This document shows, piece after piece, positions 1-5,514 of a DNA stretch of 5,514 bases. A program made the position numbers and the translations under genes. The notes beneath the pieces were generated by a model. That model worked only from the letters and a program-made list of their open reading frames with translations, made no database searches and was not told where the DNA came from. Numbering within the stretch: the first letter of the stretch is position 1; the number at the start of each line of letters is the position of its first letter. This DNA comes from an uncultured Ruminococcus sp. (GTDB lineage Bacteria > Bacillota > Clostridia > Oscillospirales > CAG-272): NCBI GenBank assembly GCA_902765885.1, contig CACXBN010000211.1, positions 1-5,514 on the forward strand, in the 5' to 3' direction.

Positions 1-30
1 ACTTTGGAGGAAAACAATTCATTTCTAATA

Positions 31-59
31 TTGATTAAAAAAGGAGATTTTTGTATAAT
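31..59 (+). promoter_or_regulatory. Sigma-A type promoter upstream of the Mini-RNase III gene
   Basis: A -35 box TTGATT (31-36) and a perfect -10 box TATAAT (54-59) are separated by 17 bp, the ideal spacing for a vegetative sigma-A/sigma-70 promoter. Transcription would start near position 66, giving a leader of about 40 nt before the ATG at 106. The -10 box overlaps an in-frame ATG at 58-60, so transcripts from this promoter cannot use that upstream start. The box match is seen directly; promoter activity is inferred. Confidence 0.7.
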
Positions 60-105
60 GTCTGTAATATTGAAATTTGTGCCAAACAGACGTCAAGGCG
101 GTAGA

Positions 106-510
106 ATGGATAAGGAAATCAACAGTTATGATTACTCTTCGCAGTCCCTGGCCTATCTCGGGGATTGCGTGTATGAGCTGTATGTTCGTGAGAGACTTGT
201 CAAAAAACATGCAAAAAGGCCGAGCATAGAAGCTCTTGGGTTTGTGACAGCTCACGTTCAAAGTGAAGTGGTGGAAAAAATCGTTCCTATGCTGAGTGAG
301 GAAGAAGCCGATATATACAGACGCGGCAGAAACATCGGACACACAAGTGTTCCGAAATCGAGCACCCCCACGGAATACAGACGTGCCACGGGACTTGAGA
401 CCCTTTTCGGATGGCTTTATCTTTCCGGAAAAAACGAACGCATCAGAGAACTCTTCGACGCGGCTTTCTGCGATGATGCGTTTACCGAAAAAACAGAGTG
501 TGAGGATTAA
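106..510 (+). CDS. mrnC: Mini-ribonuclease III (RNase III-like, no dsRNA-binding domain)
   Basis: This 134-residue protein is a single RNase III catalytic domain, about the usual Mini-III length (about 130-145 aa), with no room for the C-terminal dsRBD of full RNase III. Family motifs are the N-terminal block LAYLGDCVYELYVRERL (residues 15-31) with catalytic Asp20, the RRGRN block (72-76) followed by a VPKSS segment, and YRRATGLETLFGWLYL (91-106) with catalytic Glu98. In characterised homologues Mini-III is a cytoplasmic homodimer that trims the 23S rRNA precursor ends in a stem; that role is inferred here. The start at 106 is preferred because it lies downstream of the 31-59 promoter, has an AGGCGG ribosome-binding sequence (96-101), and gives the family length. 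In-frame starts at 58 (ATG) and 4 (TTG) would add 16 and 34 residues unlike the family. The ATG at 58 has a good AAGGAG (41-46) and could serve if an upstream transcript reads through. The homoserine dehydrogenase gene follows after 3 bp. Confidence 0.92.
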   Translation: MDKEINSYDYSSQSLAYLGDCVYELYVRERLVKKHAKRPSIEALGFVTAHVQSEVVEKIVPMLSEEEADIYRRGRNIGHTSVPKSSTPTEYRRATGLETLFGWLYLSGKNERIRELFDAAFCDDAFTEKTECED

Positions 511-513
511 TAT

Positions 514-1722
514 ATGAAAAATATAGCGATAATTGGTTATGGTGTCGTTGGAGGCGGAATCACCGAGGTATTGGAGAAAAACCGTGAGAATATCAAAAAA
601 ATCGCAGGAGACGACGTGTTTGTAAAACATATTCTCGATCTGAGAGATTTTCCGGATTCCCCGTATGCGGACAGAATAACTCATGACATCGGAACCATAC
701 TGTCAGATCCGGAAGTAATGGTAGTATGCGAGACTATGGGCGGATCTCATCCTGCCCTTGAGTTCTCGCTGAAGTGCATGGAAGCCGGCAAAAGCGTAGT
801 GACTTCGAACAAGGAAGTCGTGGCAAACTTCGGTGACGTCCTGCTTGAGTGTGCGGAAAAGAACGGCGTCTCGTATATGTTCGAGGCCAGCGTGGGCGGC
901 GGAATACCGCTGATACGTTCGCTGAACACATCCTTGGCCGGTGATACCGTTACCGAGATAAAAGGAATCGTAAACGGAACGACCAACTATATCCTTACGA
1001 AAATGAAAAAAGAAGGAATGTCATTTGAGTCAGCTCTGAAGGATGCCCAGGATCAGGGATATGCAGAAAGGGATCCTTCAGCTGATATTGATGCCATAGA
1101 TGCAAAAAGAAAGATCATTATTCTCACGGCTCTTGCGAGTGGGAAGCTGCTGCCCGACGATGCAGTATATGCCGGAGGAATCGGGCATATATCCCTTGTT
1201 GACATAAAAACAGCAGATGTTTACAAATCGGAAATCAAACTGATTGCATTTTCAGAAATCAGAGACGGGAAAATATGCGCATACGCATGTCCTGCCATGG
1301 TGCCCCGCACCGATCTGTTGTCCGGTATCGACGGCGTATACAACGCGATCTCCGTAAACAGTGATGTTACGGGAGATGTCGTGTTCTACGGAAGGGGAGC
1401 CGGGAGAATGCCTACGGCAGGAGCCGTGATGGCTGATGTTTGCGCCGTTTTGTCAGGTGCTGCTGAAAAGGAAAATGTCCCCGCTTTTGAAAAAATCGGC
1501 AGATCCGACCCGGCCGTTGCATTGTTTGAAGATAAAAAAGCAAGATTCCATGTCAGATTTGACGTGCGTCACGAAGTGGTTGAAAAGTACCTGTCCGAAA
1601 AATGTCTGGAATTCAAAATTACGGGATTTTTCGACACAAGAACAGAGGCAGTGATCAAAGATATATCCCTCAGAGAGATACATGAGATCTCGCCCGATGC
1701 GGCTGCAATTATTATGCTTTAA
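514..1722 (+). CDS. hom: Homoserine dehydrogenase
   Basis: This 402-residue cytoplasmic enzyme reduces L-aspartate 4-semialdehyde to L-homoserine with NAD(P)H, the branch point towards threonine and methionine. The N-terminal Rossmann domain opens with IIGYGVVGGG (nucleotide-binding GxGxxG at 8-13). TSNKEVVA (97-104) holds catalytic Lys100, and GIVNGTTNYIL (151-161) is the conserved substrate-domain segment. The signature GYAERDPSADIDAIDAKRK (182-200) carries Glu185, Asp191, Asp196 and Lys200, matching yeast Glu208, Asp214, Asp219 and Lys223. GRGAGRMPTAGAVMAD (293-308) is also typical. The last ~59 residues (344-402) sit where many bacterial enzymes have a C-terminal ACT domain, but they are short and lack a clear D-x-x-G-V-L motif, so threonine feedback control cannot be assumed. 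The ATG follows GAGG (502-505) with 8-nt spacing, inside the end of the Mini-III gene, which suggests translational coupling. No T-box or riboswitch fits in the 3-bp gap. Confidence 0.96.
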   Translation: MKNIAIIGYGVVGGGITEVLEKNRENIKKIAGDDVFVKHILDLRDFPDSPYADRITHDIGTILSDPEVMVVCETMGGSHPALEFSLKCMEAGKSVVTSNKEVVANFGDVLLECAEKNGVSYMFEASVGGGIPLIRSLNTSLAGDTVTEIKGIVNGTTNYILTKMKKEGMSFESALKDAQDQGYAERDPSADIDAIDAKRKIIILTALASGKLLPDDAVYAGGIGHISLVDIKTADVYKSEIKLIAFSEIRDGKICAYACPAMVPRTDLLSGIDGVYNAISVNSDVTGDVVFYGRGAGRMPTAGAVMADVCAVLSGAAEKENVPAFEKIGRSDPAVALFEDKKARFHVRFDVRHEVVEKYLSEKCLEFKITGFFDTRTEAVIKDISLREIHEISPDAAAIIML

Positions 1723-1731
1723 ATATAAATG

Positions 1732-1787
1732 AAAAAGAGAAAAAACCCGAGACGGCTTTATGCCGTGAATCGGGTTTTTCTCTTTTT
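1732..1787. terminator. Bidirectional rho-independent terminator between convergent genes
   Basis: The inner hairpin is ACGGC (1752-1756), loop TTTAT, GCCGT (1762-1766). Below a small internal loop, CCCGA (1746-1750) pairs with TCGGG (1770-1774), and the stem continues as an A-rich arm (1732-1745) against a T-rich arm (1775-1787) with one bulged A. On the plus strand the stem ends in TTTTTCTCTTTTT; on the minus strand it ends in an equivalent U-rich run. It can therefore stop transcription of the homoserine dehydrogenase gene (10 bp upstream) and of the convergent TetR gene, whose stop codon lies 27 bp to the right. Confidence 0.93.
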
Positions 1788-1814
1788 GGTAAGAAGAAAG
1801 TAAGTATAGACAAA

Positions 1815-2456
1815 TTATTTTTTGATATACTGGATTATTATTTCCTCGAGAACCTCGATTTCCAGTATATCTCCAGGTTTGTCATCTGAAATTATTTCGC
1901 CTCTCAGTATTTTCTGAGAAAGCGCCATCATTGCATGATTGGCCGTGTTGTAGAAAACAAGCGGGTCTATGTCATCTCTGACACTTCCGTCTTCAACGCC
2001 TCTTTTGAATGATTCGTAAAACACGGGGTAAAAATCATGTATGCTGGTTTCGTATCCTGCAAGCATTTCCTTTGGAATGCTCTTCCTTATGACATAAGCA
2101 TCAAAATCACCGATAAATCTTATGAAATTGGTGTGATCCTTTATGACCTTAAGAAAAGAATGGTAGAGTGCATACAACTGATCGTATCCGTTTCTGCATT
2201 TAAACTCTGTTGAACTGTAGTCATTTTCGACCAGTCTTCTCAGATCCTGCCACAAAAGTATTCCGGCTTTTACGACAAGTGCCTCTTTTGTACCGAAATA
2301 TCTGTAGACTGTCGCAACGCCTGTCTGTGATGCATCGGCAACGTCAGTCATTTTGACAGCCTCTATGCCGTTGTTCAGAAAAAGTTCGGCAGCGACGTAC
2401 GCAATTGTATTCTCCCTTAAATTTTTGAAATTATCTGCCTTTCCTTTTATCTCCAT
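1815..2456 (-). CDS. TetR/AcrR-family transcriptional regulator
   Basis: This 213-residue protein has the TetR layout: an N-terminal three-helix DNA-binding domain and a larger alpha-helical ligand/dimerisation domain. The DNA-binding part runs about residues 12-60, with helix 1 around ENTIAYVAAELFLNNGIEAV and the helix-turn-helix MTDVADASQTGVATVYRYF (36-54), followed by the usual GTKEALV. The acidic and aromatic C-terminal part (about 70-213) matches no ligand class I can name. The ATG at 2454-2456 is preceded on its strand by an AAAGGACGG ribosome-binding sequence about 11 nt away. The gene is convergent with the homoserine dehydrogenase gene and divergent from the glycosyltransferase-like gene at 2591. 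Such divergent TetR regulators usually repress themselves and the neighbouring operon until a small molecule binds; the paired palindrome at 2498-2534 is the probable operator. No clear -35/-10 pair for this gene was found on the minus strand. Family assignment is firm; the effector is unknown. Confidence 0.93.
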   Translation of the reverse strand: MEIKGKADNFKNLRENTIAYVAAELFLNNGIEAVKMTDVADASQTGVATVYRYFGTKEALVVKAGILLWQDLRRLVENDYSSTEFKCRNGYDQLYALYHSFLKVIKDHTNFIRFIGDFDAYVIRKSIPKEMLAGYETSIHDFYPVFYESFKRGVEDGSVRDDIDPLVFYNTANHAMMALSQKILRGEIISDDKPGDILEIEVLEEIIIQYIKK

Positions 2457-2497
2457 GTTGACATTGACCGTCCTTTATGGTAGACTATGTTCGGACG

Positions 2498-2534
2498 TGA
2501 TAGATGGACTATCAAAATGATATATCATCTATCA
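2498..2534. promoter_or_regulatory. Tandem TetR operator: two 17-bp inverted repeats 20 bp apart
   Basis: Site 1 (2498-2514) is TGATAGATGGACTATCA, perfect arms TGATAG and CTATCA around a 5-bp centre. Site 2 (2518-2534) is TGATATATCATCTATCA, the same layout with one arm mismatch. Matching positions in the two copies are exactly 20 bp apart, about two helical turns, so two repressor dimers would sit on the same DNA face. Site 2 also contains a perfect 12-bp palindrome ATGATATATCAT when extended one base left (2517-2528). The sites lie between the divergent TetR and glycosyltransferase-like genes and end 7 bp before a -10-like TATTAT (2542-2547), so bound repressor would cover the -35 region. 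The repeats are seen directly; binding is inferred. Confidence 0.75.
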
Positions 2535-2541
2535 ACAGCCT

Positions 2542-2547
2542 TATTAT
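2542..2547 (+). promoter_or_regulatory. Probable -10 element for the glycosyltransferase-transporter operon
   Basis: TATTAT matches the TATAAT consensus at five of six bases and sits about 44 bp before the ATG at 2591, giving a leader of roughly 35-40 nt. No good -35 hexamer lies 16-18 bp upstream; that stretch falls in operator site 2. The promoter is therefore weak or needs another contact, or TTATAC at 2544-2549 is the true box. Confidence 0.45.
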
Positions 2548-2578
2548 ACCACACCCTGCACTTAATGTCAAACAAATC

Positions 2579-2582
2579 GGAG
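2579..2582 (+). promoter_or_regulatory. Ribosome-binding site deciding the 2591 start
   Basis: GGAG with 8-nt spacing to the ATG at 2591. The earlier in-frame ATG at 2504 has no such site and lies inside the operator, upstream of the likely transcription start. Confidence 0.7.
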
Positions 2583-2590
2583 TATGTTGT

Positions 2591-4030
2591 ATGGAAAAAT
2601 CTAAAATTATTTTCGGTAACGAGATAGACAATGCTTCCTACAAAAAAGCATGTAAAACTCAGGAAAAAAGCAGGAAAAAGTATGGCGATGACAGTAGGGT
2701 CAATTATGTTTTCAGAGAAGAAGAAAATGAAACACTGAAAAATATAGGCGTAAAAAACCTGAGACTCTCTGACAAGCCTGATACTCATTTTGACGAATCA
2801 TCTCTTATAGTCGGAAACATCAGAATGGGTTATGGCCACTACAGAATTTCCATAGCCATAGCCTCAGCAGCACATGCTCTGGGATACACACCATACTGGC
2901 TTGATCTGAACTCGTATCCGGAGTCAACCGCCACAAAAATTATAGCTGCCCAGAATGATTTATATTCTCTCGGCTCCAGAATTTCGCAGAAGTCAAAGGC
3001 TTTCAACAAATTCGTCTGGGAGCCCATCAATTACGAGGGATTCAGGAAGCTGACATACAATGCTCCTGATCAGAAAAATGCAGAACTCATGGTTCCGCTT
3101 CTGAGAAACATTCCGAAAAACATACCGTATATAGCAACCCATGCGTGGCCAGCCCAGGCAGCAGTGCATGCCGGATTTGAGAAAGTGGTAAATGCTATCC
3201 CGGACAACTGGCCTATGGCTCTTCACCTGGCGGAGGGAAGCATACACACTGTCCAGACCGCGAACGCTTACCTTGGATACAAGATGCTTCACGGCATGGA
3301 TAAGAAGAGAACTCTGAAACCGATGCCGGAGGGAAGTATCGTAGACGTAGGACACTATATAGACCACGAGCTTGTTTCCAATATAGAAAAAGACTGTGAA
3401 GCCAGACTGAAAAGAGCAAAAAACGGCGCTCCAAGGCGTTTCCTGCTTACAATCGGCGGAGCAGGAGCACAGCAGACATTGTTCGAGGACATAATCAAAT
3501 TCCTCATTCCATATGTAAAGGAAAACAAGGCTGCACTCCTTATAAACGCAGGGGATCACAGAAACGTGTGGGACTCCATGGAAAAGAATATTCCCGAGCT
3601 CAAGGGACTTTTCACTGCCCATTTCAACTGTTATGAAGAATCGAGAAAATTCGTGGAGCAGACAGAAGATATCCGCGGAATACATGTGTTCTGCGAAAAG
3701 GAAATATTCCCGGCTGTATATATAACGAATCTGCTTCTCAGAGTCTGTGATTTCGTCGCTACAAAGCCGAGTGAACTCGCATTTTATCCGACACCGAAAC
3801 TTATGATCCACAGAGTCGGCGGACATGAAATGTGGGGAGCAATTCATACGGCTGAAGTCGGTGACGGCACATATGAATGTGACAAGACCGAGGATGCACT
3901 TGCCATGATCAGGGAAATGACCGAATCTGACGAGATACTGAGATTTATGTGCTCAAATATTGTCAGAGCCAAGAACGCCGGACTCTATAACGGAGCCTAT
4001 GAAGCTGTCAAAATAGCATTCGGTAAGTGA
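2591..4030 (+). CDS. GT-B-like glycosyltransferase-type protein (MurG/MGDG synthase-like), function unknown
   Basis: This 479-residue protein has no signal peptide or membrane segment and is predicted cytoplasmic or membrane-associated. I recognise no named family member, but the layout resembles GT-B glycosyltransferases related to MurG and diacylglycerol glycosyltransferases. A glycine-rich first-domain motif GNIRMGYGHYRIS (75-87) is followed by a hydrophobic helix and GYTPYWLDL (98-106). The linker region has ATHAWPAQAAVHAG (182-195) and LAEGSIHTVQTANAYLGY (213-230). The second domain opens with a Rossmann-like strand and glycine turn FLLTIGGAGAQQ (284-295). Near the end, CDFVATKPSELAFYPTPKLM (386-405) and HRVGGHEMWGA (407-417) resemble the donor-nucleotide-binding part of GT28-type enzymes (SD-x-V-x-TKPG-like). 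The lysine- and glutamate-rich first ~70 residues precede the fold and match nothing I know. It lies 45 bp upstream of a GPH transporter with no terminator between, behind a TetR operator. A role in glycosylating a lipid or small molecule is inference; donor and acceptor are unknown. The start at 2591 is chosen by its ribosome-binding site. Confidence 0.65.
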   Translation: MEKSKIIFGNEIDNASYKKACKTQEKSRKKYGDDSRVNYVFREEENETLKNIGVKNLRLSDKPDTHFDESSLIVGNIRMGYGHYRISIAIASAAHALGYTPYWLDLNSYPESTATKIIAAQNDLYSLGSRISQKSKAFNKFVWEPINYEGFRKLTYNAPDQKNAELMVPLLRNIPKNIPYIATHAWPAQAAVHAGFEKVVNAIPDNWPMALHLAEGSIHTVQTANAYLGYKMLHGMDKKRTLKPMPEGSIVDVGHYIDHELVSNIEKDCEARLKRAKNGAPRRFLLTIGGAGAQQTLFEDIIKFLIPYVKENKAALLINAGDHRNVWDSMEKNIPELKGLFTAHFNCYEESRKFVEQTEDIRGIHVFCEKEIFPAVYITNLLLRVCDFVATKPSELAFYPTPKLMIHRVGGHEMWGAIHTAEVGDGTYECDKTEDALAMIREMTESDEILRFMCSNIVRAKNAGLYNGAYEAVKIAFGK

Positions 4031-4059
4031 CCGATGCAAAAATAATATATTTAAATAAC

Positions 4060-4066
4060 GGAGAGG
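4060..4066 (+). promoter_or_regulatory. Ribosome-binding site of the transporter gene
   Basis: GGAGAGG lies 9 nt before the ATG at 4076. The 45-bp gap (4031-4075) is AT-rich and holds no hairpin terminator or clear promoter, so the transporter is most likely cotranscribed with the gene before it. Confidence 0.65.
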
Positions 4067-4075
4067 ACTTTAACA

Positions 4076-5494
4076 ATGGAAAAGAAAAAACCGATTACCA
4101 ATAAGGTATTGTGGATTTTCGCCATCGGACAGTTTGGCTGGAGCCTTCTGTCGGGAATAGTTTCCACATGGCTTGTTCACTTATATACCGGCGCACCGGA
4201 AAATGTCGGCGACACCAACGGTATTTTCAGAGAATTCATTACGCAAAACCCCATTCTTGCATCTCTCACATTATTCGGACTCATCACGGCAGTTGGCCGT
4301 ATATTTGACGCTGTAACGGACCCGCTGGTTGCAAGCTGGTCTGACAGGGCAAAATTCAAAGGCGGACGAAGGATTCCGTTCATGAAGGTGATCGCGATTC
4401 CTTTTGCGCTTGTAACAGCAGCAGTGTTCATCGTACCACAGTTCTCCGGCCAGGAAGTTCTTAATGATGTTCTCATCTTTGTACTTCTCATGCTCTTCTA
4501 TCTGTTCATGACAATATACTGCACACCTTACAATGCTCTCATTGCAGAACTCGGTGATACACAGAAGAACAGAATCAATGTATCCACATATATTTCGTTT
4601 ACATATATAGCAGGTTTCTCTCTTGCAACACTGATTCCTTCCATCGCAGGCCCGCTCCAGGGTATAGCAGGCAGTCAGGAAAATGCCATCCGTCTTGCGA
4701 TTGGCATCATGTGCATCGTAGCATGCGTGGCAATGCTTATTCCTGCCCTTTACATAAAAGAAAGAGACTACCTTGAAGCAAAACCGGTCAAGTCACCTGT
4801 TTTCAAATCACTCATTAAGACATACGGTAACGGACAATTCAGAAGATTTGTGTATTCCGATGTCATTTACTTCTTTGCAGTGACACTTTTCCAGACCGGA
4901 CTTGCCGACTATGAAACCAAACTCATGGGTATAGATTCTTCATACACCTTCCTTCTTACAGTGCTTATGACGGTCATAAGTCTTATGCTTTACCCGGTAG
5001 TAAACAAACTCGCTCCGAAGCTCGGAAAGAAAAAGATAATAGTTACCGGATTCTTTGCATATTCAGTAGTATTCCTGCTTACGTCTCTCTGCGGACAGGG
5101 CCTTGCATGGGGAATCATTATCGCAGTCTGCGCAGGTATTCCGATGGCGATTCTCGGTATCCTTCCACAGGCTTGCGTAGCCGATGTTTCGGAACTCAAC
5201 ACCCTTGAAACGGGAGAAGATCGCAGCGGCATGTTCTTTGCTGCCCGTACATTCGCAATGAAGCTGGGCCAGGCACTTTCAATGCTCGTTTATACTTCAA
5301 TCACCGTTTCAAAGATGGTTGAGGGAAAAGCGGTAGTTGAGCCGATGCAGTACAGAATCACAGCAATAATCGCAACAGTTGCATGCCTGCTTGGTGCTAT
5401 CATATTCCTCTTCTACGGAGAAAAGAAAATCCTCTCCAAGATTGAAGATTTGAAGGCGAAAAAGGCTGAAAAAGAAGCAGAGGTAAAGGCGTGA
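4076..5494 (+). CDS. GPH-family (MelB/MFS_2) cation-coupled symporter
   Basis: This 472-residue inner-membrane protein has about 12 hydrophobic segments (about 11-35, 60-80, 101-122, 131-150, 170-192, 205-227, 260-278, 288-308, 319-339, 342-362, 384-410, 425-447), the major-facilitator layout. The GPH signature in segment 2, RIFDAVTDPLVASWSDR (75-91), keeps Asp78 and Asp82, equivalent to the cation-site Asp55 and Asp59 of MelB, followed by the loop motif GGRRIP (96-101). PYNALIAELGD (151-161) and DVSELNTLETGEDRSG (370-385) are also typical, and Lys396 in FAMKLGQAL fits MelB Lys377. Segment 4 has no acidic residue where MelB has Asp124, so ion or substrate use may differ from MelB. The tail after 449 is a charged Lys/Glu helix. 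GPH members carry sugars, glycosides or hexuronides with Na+ or H+, and the related animal protein MFSD2A carries lysophospholipids; the substrate here is not readable. It follows the GT-like gene in one operon, and its stop overlaps the next start. Confidence 0.9.
   Translation: MEKKKPITNKVLWIFAIGQFGWSLLSGIVSTWLVHLYTGAPENVGDTNGIFREFITQNPILASLTLFGLITAVGRIFDAVTDPLVASWSDRAKFKGGRRIPFMKVIAIPFALVTAAVFIVPQFSGQEVLNDVLIFVLLMLFYLFMTIYCTPYNALIAELGDTQKNRINVSTYISFTYIAGFSLATLIPSIAGPLQGIAGSQENAIRLAIGIMCIVACVAMLIPALYIKERDYLEAKPVKSPVFKSLIKTYGNGQFRRFVYSDVIYFFAVTLFQTGLADYETKLMGIDSSYTFLLTVLMTVISLMLYPVVNKLAPKLGKKKIIVTGFFAYSVVFLLTSLCGQGLAWGIIIAVCAGIPMAILGILPQACVADVSELNTLETGEDRSGMFFAARTFAMKLGQALSMLVYTSITVSKMVEGKAVVEPMQYRITAIIATVACLLGAIIFLFYGEKKILSKIEDLKAKKAEKEAEVKA
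5479..5483 (+). promoter_or_regulatory. Ribosome-binding site for the third operon gene
   Basis: AGAGG lies within the last codons of the transporter gene, 7 nt before a GTG at 5491. It supports a real, translationally coupled start there. Confidence 0.5.
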
Positions 5495-5514
5495 AGATTC
5501 CCGAGCTCATCGAT
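5491..5514 (+). CDS. Start of a third operon gene (partial, runs off the window)
   Basis: A GTG codon at 5491 overlaps the TGA stop of the transporter gene (GTGA, 5491-5494), an arrangement typical of translationally coupled genes. The eight visible codons, read with Met at the start, give MKIPELID with no stop. The AGAGG 7 nt upstream and the 4-base overlap make a real gene likely, but eight residues say nothing about function. It should belong to the same TetR-controlled operon. Confidence 0.5.

Noticed and set aside
6..10. GGAGG ribosome-binding-like sequence near the left edge
   Set aside because: No ATG, GTG or TTG follows at a suitable distance; it may belong to cut-off upstream sequence or be chance.
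4..105. N-terminal extension of Mini-RNase III from the TTG at 4 or the ATG at 58
   Set aside because: The added residues do not look like the family, and a near-consensus promoter lies in this stretch; the ATG at 106 gives the usual length.
25..684. 219-codon open frame on the minus strand
   Set aside because: It lies antisense to Mini-RNase III and homoserine dehydrogenase, which have clear catalytic motifs; its translation is low-complexity and family-less.
1723..1814. Small RNA or extra gene between the convergent genes
   Set aside because: The gap is fully accounted for by the terminator; no open frame or separate promoter is visible.
2480..2535. Minus-strand promoter for the TetR gene using TTGATA (2535-2530 or 2515-2510) as -35
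   Set aside because: No good -10 hexamer lies 16-18 bp downstream of either copy; the TTGATA words are explained as operator arms.
2504..2590. Longer start of the GT-like gene at the ATG at 2504
   Set aside because: It lies inside the operator and upstream of the probable -10 box, lacks a ribosome-binding site, and the extra 29 residues show no family motif.
2993..3847. 284-codon open frame on the minus strand
   Set aside because: Antisense to the GT-like gene; the translation is rich in Cys, Ser and Phe with no recognisable domain, typical of a shadow frame.
4177..4491. Minus-strand open frame inside the transporter gene
   Set aside because: Antisense to strongly conserved GPH motifs, with no credible promoter or family.

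Overview
The window looks like chromosomal DNA of a Gram-positive anaerobe of the Firmicutes/Clostridia type. The reasons are a Mini-RNase III gene (a family typical of Firmicutes and cyanobacteria), AG-rich Shine-Dalgarno sequences, frequent AGA and ATA codons, moderate GC content and short intergenic gaps. The species cannot be named from the sequence alone.

Layout. Positions 1-105 hold a near-consensus sigma-A type promoter and leader. It drives a rightward housekeeping pair: a Mini-RNase III (106-510, mrnC type, 23S rRNA maturation) and a homoserine dehydrogenase (514-1722, threonine/methionine branch of the aspartate pathway). The pair is tightly spaced and probably translationally coupled. 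A strong two-stage hairpin at 1732-1787 with U-rich tails on both strands ends it, and probably also ends the convergent gene to the right.

The second half is a separate unit. A TetR-type repressor (1815-2456, minus strand) is divergent from a rightward operon with three parts: an uncharacterised GT-B-like glycosyltransferase-type protein (2591-4030), a GPH/MelB-type (MFS_2) cation-coupled transporter (4076-5494), and a third gene that starts by a 4-base overlap (GTGA) at 5491 and runs off the window. The divergent intergenic region has two tandem 17-bp near-palindromes of the form TGATAn-N5-CTATCA. Their centres are exactly 20 bp apart, just upstream of a -10-like TATTAT. This is the layout expected of an operator bound by two TetR dimers.

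Working model (inference): the TetR protein senses a small or lipophilic ligand, represses itself and the divergent operon through the paired operator, and so controls a module that combines a glycosyltransferase-like enzyme with a sugar- or lysolipid-type symporter. The ligand, acceptor and transported substrate are unknown. This module is the most interesting part of the window; the first half is ordinary housekeeping.
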